The position numbers and the translations under genes are program-made. Under the pieces are notes generated by a model. That model saw nothing but the letters and a program-made list of their open reading frames with translations, was not told the origin of the DNA and made no database searches. A DNA stretch of 64,000 nt, taken from assembly GCA_965249175.1 (NCBI GenBank), contig OZ252227.1:2728001-2792000 (forward strand), written 5' to 3'. Numbering within the stretch: the first letter of the stretch is position 1; every line of letters starts with the position of its first letter. The DNA is from CAZYFH01 sp965249175 (GTDB taxonomy: Bacteria > Acidobacteriota > Vicinamibacteria > Vicinamibacterales > UBA8438). Shown here piece after piece: positions 40,137 to 47,963 of this stretch.

Positions 40137-41291
40137 CTACCGCGGCGCCGTGTCCCCCTGCCCGCGGAGATCGAGGGGTGCGTAGAACGGCTCGTCGAGG
40201 GCTCCCATTTTTTCCAGGAGCTTCGGCCCCGCGAGCCCTTCGGTGAGATTCCAGTCCTGTCTGTGGAAATTCCAGCTATCCGGAGCCAACGCCTGTGCCC
40301 GCTCCCAATACGTCCGCGCCAGGACCACGTCGCCCTGCCCGTACAGGTAGACGCCGAGCTTGAAGCTCGGTTCGGCCCGCGCTTGATCCGGCGTCCGGCG
40401 TCGGATGCGTTCAACCATTTCCTCGTGCGACCAGAGATACTCGCTGTTCTCGCCGCGGGCCACCCAATCGCGCACGATCGGCCGATAGTCGTGCGCACCG
40501 ATGCTGGCGTCTCCGATCTGAAGCGCCCCGGAGTACGCGCCGTCATCTATGCGCCGCACCCGGCCTGATTCATCCACCAGGATGCCCGACGGTACGTTGG
40601 TGAGGTTGTAGAGCGACGTGACCCTGTGGGTCGTATCTAAGAGCGTCGTGTAGGTCAGCTCAGCCTGATCGTGCCACTCGGCCGTCGCCGTCTCGCCCCG
40701 CATGTCTTGCGCGACCGTGATGATCTCGAAGTTCTGGTCCTTGAGCTCCGTGTAGAGGTCCTGCCACCCGGGCAGGTCGAATCGACACCCTCACCAAGAC
40801 GCCCAGGTGACGACCAACACCTTCTCTCCGCGAAAATCCGACAGACGCACCATCGTGCCCTGCCGATTCGGGAGCTCGAAGTCGGGCGCGATGGCCGACC
40901 CGAGGAACCCGGTCCGGGTGACGGGAATCTGGCCGAAGCTCCAGATCCCCCGGTCGTGGTCCGCCACATACGCCTGCTCGAGCCTCCGCGCCAGCGCCGT
41001 GACGTTGAACCACGGCTGACCGGCCCGCGTCACGAACATCTCGCTGTCCCGATCCTGGACCACCGGCACGCAGAGCTCATCGAGACAGGCCCCCTCCGGC
41101 TTGAGCTCGAAGCGGTTCACACGGGGGAGGTCCTCCGGCACGACCCACAGGTCGTTCGGGTCGGCCAGCGTCCGCGCGATCTCGATTACCTGATCGTCGT
41201 ACAGCACCGTCACGGCGCCGTGCGCCGCCGCCGGCACGCCGGCCAAGGCGAAGGACGTGAGTGCCAGTACGAGTCGTCTACCATGTCCCAT
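40137..41291 (-). CDS. Exported TlpA/redoxin-like protein, candidate selenoprotein (in-frame TGA at first redox Cys)
   Basis: Read through the TGA at 40793-40791 this is one 384-residue protein from ATG 41291 (MGHGRRLVLA). A signal peptide ends at AAAHGA. Residues 25-125 are an unassigned N-terminal region. Residues 130-290 form a TlpA-like thioredoxin domain (APDFELPNRQGTMVRLSDFR, GEKVLVVTWASW-[TGA]-GCRFDLPGW, VPSGILVDESGRV). The TGA is residue 167, where relatives have Cys in WASWCGCR, leaving a U-x-C pair with Cys169. The C-terminal 90 residues look helical and TPR-like (FKLGVYLYGQGDVVLARTYW). A bSECIS-like hairpin follows the TGA. Standard callers would give two fragments (40791-41291 and 40137-40703). 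The alternative is a nonsense mutation. Confidence 0.82.
40760..40793 (-). promoter_or_regulatory. Candidate bacterial SECIS element in the TlpA-like mRNA
   Basis: After the TGA come 14 bases, then a perfect 6-bp stem CCTGCC/GGCAGG with the 5-base loop CGGGT. Beyond an A-A mismatch the stem gains one more G-C pair. The loop starts 20 bases after the TGA and its second base is G, matching the bSECIS consensus. The 14-base gap is identical to that in the peroxiredoxin element. Confidence 0.7.
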
Positions 41292-41305
41292 CGCGCCACG
41301 CTCCC

Positions 41306-41878
41306 CTATTGCCCTGCCGACCACGGCGGAACGACTTCGTTCATCCGGGCATAGGCAATCGCCTGTCCCAGGTGTTCGTGCATGTCCCCCACAATCAGGA
41401 ACAGCCCGCCCTGCACCGTCGACTCCTGACCGAACATCTGAATCGACTGGTGCATCTGATCGTCGGCGATCGCGGCGACGGCCCCGCGCGCGTACGTGAA
41501 TGACGCCGCGAGCTGCTTCACAACGCTCGCCTTGTCAGTCACGCCCGCCAGCTCGCCGAACATCGCGGGGCTGACCGTCATCCCAGGCGGCGGCGCCGCG
41601 CCCCATGCCGAGGGGACGAGGTAGTTCTCGGCGACGATCAACATGAACACCTCGCTGACTGACCGGACGCCGTCCATGGGGCGCCAGCCGTAGCTCCCCG
41701 CGTCCATCGCGCCGGCGAGCGCGTTGAACTTCGATTCCATCGTTTCGAGGTCCGTGGCGTACTGCGCACGGAGATCGGACGCCGATCCTTGTGCCATCAC
41801 GGGGCCGGCCATCGCGAGTGAGCCGAGCGCGGCGACCAGCAGGGCGACGAGTATCGAGCATCGAATGTGGCTGAGCAT
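41306..41878 (-). CDS. Exported DinB-superfamily protein
   Basis: 190 residues from ATG 41878 (MLSHIRCSIL), with GGAGG 5 bases upstream. A signal peptide ends at VMAQ. The rest is a four-helix DinB-like protein: LRAQYATDLETMESKFNALA, YGWRPMDGVRSVSEVFML, IVAENYLV and the final HEHLGQAIAYARMNEVVPP. The three His that bind metal in DinB proteins are only partly present (HEHLGQ is; the first is replaced in SEVFMLIVAEN). DinB-fold proteins include thiol-dependent transferases; exported members are common in Acidobacteria. The stop is 14 bases from the start of the TlpA-like selenoprotein candidate, so the two are probably cotranscribed. Confidence 0.8.
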   Translation of the reverse strand: MLSHIRCSILVALLVAALGSLAMAGPVMAQGSASDLRAQYATDLETMESKFNALAGAMDAGSYGWRPMDGVRSVSEVFMLIVAENYLVPSAWGAAPPPGMTVSPAMFGELAGVTDKASVVKQLAASFTYARGAVAAIADDQMHQSIQMFGQESTVQGGLFLIVGDMHEHLGQAIAYARMNEVVPPWSAGQ

Positions 41879-41932
41879 GTGTTCCTCCAATAGTGATGCC
41901 ACGGATTCGTGGCACCTATCCACTAACGCACC

Positions 41933-44900
41933 CTAGGCTTCCGCAATCCTGGCCACGCTGGCCTCCTCGGCCGGCACGCCGGCTCCCGGCGGAGTCGCGG
42001 CTACGCCTCCCCCTTGGCCGAATATCGTCCGCACCGTCCACTTGACGTCCTCGAGTACCAGGTAGGCGGTCGGAACCAGGATCAACGTGATGAAGGTCGC
42101 GAAGAGAACGCCGAACGCCAACGAGACCGCCATCGGCTTCGTGAACGATGCGTCGAAGCTGCGTTCGAGCATCAAGGGCACGAGCCCGAAAAACGTCGTG
42201 AGCGACGTCAGCAGGATGGGCCGAAAGCGGTTGACCCCCGCTTCGCGCACGGCAACTCCGATGTCGGCATGCAGGCCTCGCTTCCGGTTGATGAAGTCGA
42301 CCATGATCAGGCTGTCGTTGACGACGACGCCCGTCAGCGCGACCAACCCGAACATCGACATCATCGTCACGTCGAGCCCCATGACCAGATGTCCCCACAC
42401 CGCGCCTACCAGGCCGAACGGGATCGCGCTCATGATGATGAGCGGCTGCACGTAGGAGCGAAGCGGTACGGCCAGCAGTGCGAAGATCATCAGGAGCGCG
42501 AGCACGAACCCGCGCTGCAGACCGCCGATCGCATCCGTCATCTCCGCCTGTGCGCCCTCCAGCGTGTAGAACACGCCGGGATGCTGTGCCAGCACCTCCG
42601 GGAGGATCCGCGCCTCGAGGTCGGCGATGACCTGTCCGCCGGACGTGATGGACGAGTCGACGGCAGCCGTCACGTTGACCGCGCGGTTCCGATCGACCCG
42701 CCTGATCGACGCAAAGCCGCGGCCCGGCTCGACCACCGCCACCTGCGAGAACGGGACCTCGCCGCCCTCCGGCGTCCGGATCCGCATGTTCTCGAGATCG
42801 CCGATCGAACGCCGGTCCTCGCGCGGATAGCGGACCATCACCCGGATGTCGTCGCGGCCGCGCTGGATCCGCTGTGCCTCCTCGCCATAGAACGCCTGCC
42901 GCACTTGTCGGCCGAGGTTCTGCAGCGTGAGCCCGAGCGTCTCGGCGGCCGGCGTGATGCCGAGCTTCATCTCCTCCTTGCCGGCGCGAAACGAATCGGA
43001 GACCTCGTAGACGCCCCTGTACTCCGTGAGCCGCGCCTTGATCTCCGTCGCCGCCACTCGCAACACGTCGAGGTCCGGTCCCGCCAGCTGCACGTCGACG
43101 TCGTCACCGGGTGTCATCACCGACATGTTGTAGTTGACGTCGACTGCCTCCGGGATCGCGCCGACCGTCCGGCGCCACATGTTGCCGATCTCGTCGCTGG
43201 TGTAGATGCGCGTTTCCGCCGGCGCCAGCTCGACGGTCACTTCGCCTACGTTTGCCGCGGCATTGTTGACCAACCCGCGCGCCGGACCCTGGCCACGCCC
43301 GGCCATCGGCTGGTCGCCGACCGACGCGGACACGTGGCGAAAATAGTCCTGACCCGTTTCCTCACGCAGCGTCTGGCGCAGCCGGACCGCCCCGGCTTCG
43401 AGCTTCTCCACGGCCGTCGACGTCACATCCACCGGCGTGCCCTGTGGCATCGTCACCGATGCCGCCATGAAGTCCGCCTCGATCGACGGCATGAAGTGAA
43501 AGGTCGGTCGGCCGGAGAGCACCATGCCGAGGGTGACGACCATCGTCGCGACGCCCACCGACGCAGTCAGATACCGCCACCGGAGCGCAAGCTCGAGAAA
43601 GGGCCGGTACGCGCGCTGGATGAACTGCTTCAGCCCATTGGCGAACAGCCCCTGGAACCTGCGCCAGCGGCCCGGACGCCCGCGCTTCGGCACGCGCGAG
43701 AGGTGGGCCGGCAGAATGTTCAGCGACTCCACCAGCGAGAAGACCAAGCATGGAATCACGATGAGCGGGATGATCCGGAAGATCTTGCCCATCATGCCCG
43801 GCACGAACATCAATGGCAGGAACGCGGCAACGGTGGTCAAGACAGCAAAGACGACCGGTTTCGCGATCTCCTGCCCACCTTCGATCGACCCACGCAGCCC
43901 CTCGCCGTGCTCCTCCTGATGTCGGAAGATGTTCTCCCCGACGATGATCGCGTCGTCGACCACGATGCCCAGCACCAGGATGAAGGCGAAGAGCGACATG
44001 ATGTTGATCGTCACATCCATACCGGGCAACAACGCGAGGGCGCCGAGAAACGAGATCGGAATGCCGAGGCTGACCCACAAGGCGAGGCGGAGCTCCAGGA
44101 AGAGCGTGAGCACGATGAACACCAGCACGAATCCGGTGACACCGTTGCGTAGCATGAGCGTCAGCTGGGCGCTCAGTCGCTCCGCTTCGTCCTGCCACAC
44201 CGAGAGCGTGACCCCGTGTGGCAGGCGTCCCTGCGCGCCATCGACGTAGTCACGCACGCTCGCGGCGATCCCCAGAGCGCTCTGGTTGCCGGTCCGAAAC
44301 ACCGACACCATCATGGTTGGCTTGGCGTCGAATCGCGCGTGCTGGTCGGTTTCCGCAAACCCATCGACAACCGTCGCCACGTCGCCCACGTGCAGGCGAC
44401 TGCCATCCGCCCGTGTCCAGACCACGAGACGCTCGAATTCCCTACCCCGGTAGGCCTGGCCAATCGTGCGGAGCAGGATCTCACCACGATCGGTCCGGAC
44501 CGACCCGCCCGGTAGATCGAGCGACGACCGTCGAACGGCGTCAGCCACCTGGTCGAACGTCAGGCCATGGCGCCGCAGGGACACCTCGGAGACCTCGATC
44601 GAGATCTCGTAAGGCGGCGCGCTGACGACATCCACCTGGGTGATCTCGGGGAGGGCGGTCAGCTCGTCGCGGACCCGCTCCGCCACCTCTTTGAGCGTGA
44701 ACGGGTCGAGGTCGCCCGAGATCGCGATGTCGGTAACCTGATTGCGGCTCGTCAGCTCACGAATGATCGGTTTCTCGGTCTCGATCGGGAACGTGGTGAT
44801 CGCGTCGACGTTGCTCTTGATGTCGTCGACCACTTTGCGGGGGTCGGCGCCGAGCTCCATCTCGACCATGACCGAGCCCATGCCTTCGGACGCGGTCGAC

Positions 44901-45145
44901 TGAATCTGCTTGATGCCATCAATGCCCTGAATGGCCTCCTCGATGCGGATGTTGACCGCGTCCTCGACCTCTTCCGGCGCGGCGCCGAGATACGGCACCT
45001 CGATGTTGACGCGATCGAGCTCGATCTCGGGGAAGGTCTCCTCGTTGATCGCGAACGTGGCGATGATGCCGCTCACGACGATGAGCACCATCATGAGGTT
45101 CGCAGCGACCGTGTTGCGCGCGAACCATTCGATCATGCTCTTCAT
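41933..45145 (-). CDS. RND-family efflux transporter permease
   Basis: 1070 residues, full length for an AcrB/HAE1-type RND pump in the inner membrane. TM1 is near the N-terminus (NLMMVLIVVSGIIATFAINE), there are two large periplasmic loops, and the TM4 proton-relay pair is present in LGIVVDDAIIVGENIF. The C-terminal TM bundle includes GVVVNDSLIMVDFINRKR and FGLVPLMLERSFDASFTKP. It exports an unknown substrate using proton motive force. No adaptor (MFP) or TolC gene is adjacent within the window, so partners must be elsewhere. It is the first gene of the co-directional run leading into DinB and the TlpA-like gene. Confidence 0.95.
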   Translation of the reverse strand: MKSMIEWFARNTVAANLMMVLIVVSGIIATFAINEETFPEIELDRVNIEVPYLGAAPEEVEDAVNIRIEEAIQGIDGIKQIQSTASEGMGSVMVEMELGADPRKVVDDIKSNVDAITTFPIETEKPIIRELTSRNQVTDIAISGDLDPFTLKEVAERVRDELTALPEITQVDVVSAPPYEISIEVSEVSLRRHGLTFDQVADAVRRSSLDLPGGSVRTDRGEILLRTIGQAYRGREFERLVVWTRADGSRLHVGDVATVVDGFAETDQHARFDAKPTMMVSVFRTGNQSALGIAASVRDYVDGAQGRLPHGVTLSVWQDEAERLSAQLTLMLRNGVTGFVLVFIVLTLFLELRLALWVSLGIPISFLGALALLPGMDVTINIMSLFAFILVLGIVVDDAIIVGENIFRHQEEHGEGLRGSIEGGQEIAKPVVFAVLTTVAAFLPLMFVPGMMGKIFRIIPLIVIPCLVFSLVESLNILPAHLSRVPKRGRPGRWRRFQGLFANGLKQFIQRAYRPFLELALRWRYLTASVGVATMVVTLGMVLSGRPTFHFMPSIEADFMAASVTMPQGTPVDVTSTAVEKLEAGAVRLRQTLREETGQDYFRHVSASVGDQPMAGRGQGPARGLVNNAAANVGEVTVELAPAETRIYTSDEIGNMWRRTVGAIPEAVDVNYNMSVMTPGDDVDVQLAGPDLDVLRVAATEIKARLTEYRGVYEVSDSFRAGKEEMKLGITPAAETLGLTLQNLGRQVRQAFYGEEAQRIQRGRDDIRVMVRYPREDRRSIGDLENMRIRTPEGGEVPFSQVAVVEPGRGFASIRRVDRNRAVNVTAAVDSSITSGGQVIADLEARILPEVLAQHPGVFYTLEGAQAEMTDAIGGLQRGFVLALLMIFALLAVPLRSYVQPLIIMSAIPFGLVGAVWGHLVMGLDVTMMSMFGLVALTGVVVNDSLIMVDFINRKRGLHADIGVAVREAGVNRFRPILLTSLTTFFGLVPLMLERSFDASFTKPMAVSLAFGVLFATFITLILVPTAYLVLEDVKWTVRTIFGQGGGVAATPPGAGVPAEEASVARIAEA

Positions 45146-45207
45146 GCCGTCTGCCTGTAGATGTCGGGAGGGGGCCTATCGCCGCGGATCGACCGAGTAG
45201 GACGCGA

Positions 45208-46338
45208 TCAGCCGGAAATCGTGAAGTCGGAGCTCCATTCGTGAGCGCCCCAGTGAATCACCAGTCGCCCGCTCCGCGCACCCGTCGGCACGAGCGCCAC
45301 GCCGAGCGGTCGCGTGGACCCCTCGTCCTGTGAGTACTCCACGTCGATCTCGGCGGCGTCGAAATCCGGGTCGTGCTGCGTGCCCCACGAGTCGGGTTCG
45401 TTGTTGAAGACGAGCCGCCAGCCGCCGCCCGCGCGCTTCAGCCACAGCCCGTACGAGCCCGGAAATCCCGGCGCGAGATTCTGGGTGTCGACCGCCACGT
45501 CGCCGAACTGCAACGGCAGCATGGTCCGGAGGCGGAGGACGGCGGCCTCGGTCAGCCGGACGACTTCGCCCTCACCCACCGAGCCGATCGCCTCGAAGTC
45601 CGGATGCTCAACGCTCTGGTCCTTCCAGTAGAGCACGGCGATCCGGGAGGACGCGCCGTCGGGCAACACGATCGCGGCCTCGTTCCGCTCAGCGAGCGTG
45701 ATCGCCCGCGAGGCGATGCTCGTATCGGCGTCGAACTCCTGCTGGTTGACGGTGTTGCCACCGTCGCCCGCCCCAGCGGCAGCAGCGGCGCTGTCAGGCG
45801 CTTCCGCAAAGTCGAACGCCCCTGTCAATCGGTGGTCGCCCCACCAGAGCGTCAGCTCGCCCGCCGTATCGGCCGTCGGCACCACCGCGGCCGAAAGCGT
45901 TAGTGACGTCGTGGCCGCGTCCGTCCTGGTCAACGGGATCCCCCACATGACATTCGACGGCGTCTCGTCATCCGACGCCTTGCGCACTTCGAGCGCCCAA
46001 CTGCTCCCGTACCGAGCAAGCCACAACTCGAAGCTCTGTGGTCGCGGGTCGGGGGGACTCGGCAGATCGACAGCGAGCCCGCCGCTGCGGAACAGCGGTG
46101 ACGCCTGCAACTCGCCGACGCGCACACGCGCGTCGGAGCCACGGCCCAACAGCAGGTCCCGATGGGCGGCCTCGCCCGTGGCGAGGGCCGGCGAGAACCC
46201 GAGGGTCACACTTTGCGTGATGGTCATGGAGAACGCAGAGCGCACCAGGTCATCACCAGCGGTTTCCTGAGCCGCCGCCGGGATCGCCAGCGCGACCGCG
46301 GAGACGAATGCAAGAGCACTACATCGGAACGCGCGCAT
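45208..46338 (-). CDS. Exported protein with two DUF2911-like domains
   Basis: 376 residues with a signal peptide ending at IPAAAQ. Two similar halves each carry the DUF2911-like pattern. In the first: QSFELWLARYGSSWALEVRK, then AATTSLTLSAAVVPT and GELTLWWGDHRLTGAFD. In the second: PGSYGLWLKRAGGGWRLVFN, WGTQHDPDFDAAEIDV, TRPLGVALVPT and GRLVIHWGAHEWSSDF. An alanine-glycine linker lies between the halves. DUF2911 proteins are periplasmic beta proteins of unknown function. It is on the same strand as the RND gene and 62 bases upstream of it, so cotranscription is possible. Confidence 0.75.
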   Translation of the reverse strand: MRAFRCSALAFVSAVALAIPAAAQETAGDDLVRSAFSMTITQSVTLGFSPALATGEAAHRDLLLGRGSDARVRVGELQASPLFRSGGLAVDLPSPPDPRPQSFELWLARYGSSWALEVRKASDDETPSNVMWGIPLTRTDAATTSLTLSAAVVPTADTAGELTLWWGDHRLTGAFDFAEAPDSAAAAAGAGDGGNTVNQQEFDADTSIASRAITLAERNEAAIVLPDGASSRIAVLYWKDQSVEHPDFEAIGSVGEGEVVRLTEAAVLRLRTMLPLQFGDVAVDTQNLAPGFPGSYGLWLKRAGGGWRLVFNNEPDSWGTQHDPDFDAAEIDVEYSQDEGSTRPLGVALVPTGARSGRLVIHWGAHEWSSDFTISG

Positions 46339-46368
46339 AAATCACCTTATCAAGATCAAGGTCAACAA

Positions 46369-46405
46369 AGAAAAGAAGCGCGCCCGCTCACGCGGACGCG
46401 CTTCT
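46369..46405 (-). terminator. Intrinsic terminator downstream of the haem/copper monooxygenase-like gene
   Basis: AGAAGCGCG (46374-46382) pairs with CGCGCTTCT (46397-46405), and CCGC/GCGG extends the stem inside around a TCAC loop. On the minus strand TTTTCTTTG follows the stem. It is well placed to end the transcript of the gene stopping at 46436 and lies just before the next gene's start. Confidence 0.8.
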
Positions 46406-46435
46406 CGTGTTTCCGATGCGGTCAGCAAGACTCGT

Positions 46436-47719
46436 CTAATTCGAGTCGCCGTCGAGCTCTGTATAACTGATGAACCCGAGCGACATCTCGTCGTTCGTGC
46501 GCGCACCGAACCCGGGGGCGAGGTCCGCATTGAAACCGCGGCGCACGCCCCGCTCCTCTGTGTTGTCGTACCAGAACTCCGCCTCGATGCGGGTCCCCTT
46601 CGGCAGGAACTTCGGCTCCGTGTACTTGTAGGTCACCTGCCAGCTCTGATCGTAGCGCGGCACGTCGAGCAGCAGTTCTTCGGTCCCGTCCGGGTAGAAG
46701 GCGACATACTTGGCGGCCGAGGCACGCATATGCGCGTGCGGCCAGTAGTTGAGCACGAGGATGTCCTTCTCGAGGGTCCGGGCCATCCCGATGCGGTAGT
46801 CCTTCGTGTTCGGCGGAATCTCGAACCCGTTGTTGCCGAGCGTATCGGTGATGACCTTGTGCGTCACCGGGCGCTTCTCGACGAAGAAGCCGACCTCGGC
46901 CTGGCTCGTGAACGCTGTCCCTGGGCCCGGCTCCTTGTTGAAGTGCATGTTGAAGTTGAGGACCGAGTTCGTCTCCAGGAGCCGACCGTAGCCCTCAGGC
47001 AGCATCCCCGACTCGCCGCCCTCGGCAACACAACTCAGCAAGCCGCCAAGTGCCACGGCGGACTTGTTTTCGCCAGTCAGACTCTGGCCGTCCTCGGGCC
47101 GCACGAACGCGCACATGTGATGCACGCCCGAGCCCTCGGCGCCCGTGCGGAGCTCCCAGCCCTTGATCCACGTGTCCTCGGCAAGCAGCTCGTCGGGAAT
47201 CCGCACGTCGAACGAGGCGTTGATGTCGTACGCATCGTCGTCGATGACAAACGGCTCCTCCATCTTGACAACGAAGTCCGGCGTGCCGTGCGACCAGCCG
47301 TCGTTCGTCGTTTCCGCGAACACGATCGCTGGCGGCGCATCGGCGCTGTTGCCGGCCGGCGCACCCGCCTCGACCCAGTCCACGATGGTCGAGATCTCGG
47401 TGTCGGTCAGGCCGCGCTCGTTCTCGAAAACACCCTTTGGCTCATCCGCGAACCACGGGGGCATCTCGCGTGACTGCACCTTCGACGCGATGGCTCGCGC
47501 CCACGGCCGCGTGTCCTCGTAGGACATCAACGACATCGGCGCCAGTAGGCCACTGAGGTTGAACCCTGCGGGCCGATGACAGGTCTGGCAGTTGTTCTGG
47601 ATGATGGGCGCGACATCCTTGTAGTAAGTAGCCTCTTCGGCTCCGGCGGACGCGGGGGCCATCCCGGCCACAACTGCGATCGCGGCGACTATCAACATCA
47701 CGCGGGACAAAGTGCTCAT
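46436..47719 (-). CDS. Exported haem c plus type II copper monooxygenase-like protein
   Basis: 427 residues from ATG 47719 (MSTLSRVMLI), with GAGGAGACCAGGA upstream. A signal peptide is followed by a single c-type haem site CQTCH at residues 44-48, and DTRPWARAIASKVQSREMPP and TDTEISTIVDWVEAGAPAG complete a cytochrome c-like domain. The C-terminal 280 residues resemble the copper type II ascorbate-dependent monooxygenase fold: His clusters in GVHHMCAFVR, LNFNMHFNKE and YWPHAHMRASAAKYVAF. The Acidobacteria family is usually annotated as a hypothetical or ascorbate-dependent monooxygenase. The electron donor and substrate are unknown. It probably acts in the periplasm. Confidence 0.85.
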   Translation of the reverse strand: MSTLSRVMLIVAAIAVVAGMAPASAGAEEATYYKDVAPIIQNNCQTCHRPAGFNLSGLLAPMSLMSYEDTRPWARAIASKVQSREMPPWFADEPKGVFENERGLTDTEISTIVDWVEAGAPAGNSADAPPAIVFAETTNDGWSHGTPDFVVKMEEPFVIDDDAYDINASFDVRIPDELLAEDTWIKGWELRTGAEGSGVHHMCAFVRPEDGQSLTGENKSAVALGGLLSCVAEGGESGMLPEGYGRLLETNSVLNFNMHFNKEPGPGTAFTSQAEVGFFVEKRPVTHKVITDTLGNNGFEIPPNTKDYRIGMARTLEKDILVLNYWPHAHMRASAAKYVAFYPDGTEELLLDVPRYDQSWQVTYKYTEPKFLPKGTRIEAEFWYDNTEERGVRRGFNADLAPGFGARTNDEMSLGFISYTELDGDSN

Positions 47720-47963
47720 TCCTGGTCTCCTCGCGCTGGGCACCCAGCGGTAAATGCACGTATCGCAGGTAGACGAAGTTTAGGGTAGCACAATTCGAGG
47801 CTGATCCGTGTAAGTCCGCCCACAAGGAGCCCCACATCTGGTGGGATCGTGTCCCGCCGCGACCGTACGTTGCCGGGCACTGACCCTGGACCGGGCTGCT
47901 CGCGCGAAAGCCTGAACCGGCCGGCTCCCCGACCCGTCTAACCCCGCGAACACGCGTCCACCG

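Noticed and set aside
38952..40568. A 538-codon plus-strand frame opposite the DUF5916 and TlpA-like genes
   Set aside because: It has a composition typical of antisense shadow frames and spans two genes well supported on the other strand.
42014..44152. A 712-codon open frame on the plus strand opposite the RND gene
   Set aside because: It is rich in Arg, His and Asp, has no motif and mirrors the codon pattern of the RND gene on the other strand. GC-rich shadow frame.
47720..47963. Intergenic gap between divergent genes examined for promoters, RNA genes or riboswitches
   Set aside because: No convincing -35/-10 pair, tRNA-like fold or other structure was found by eye.
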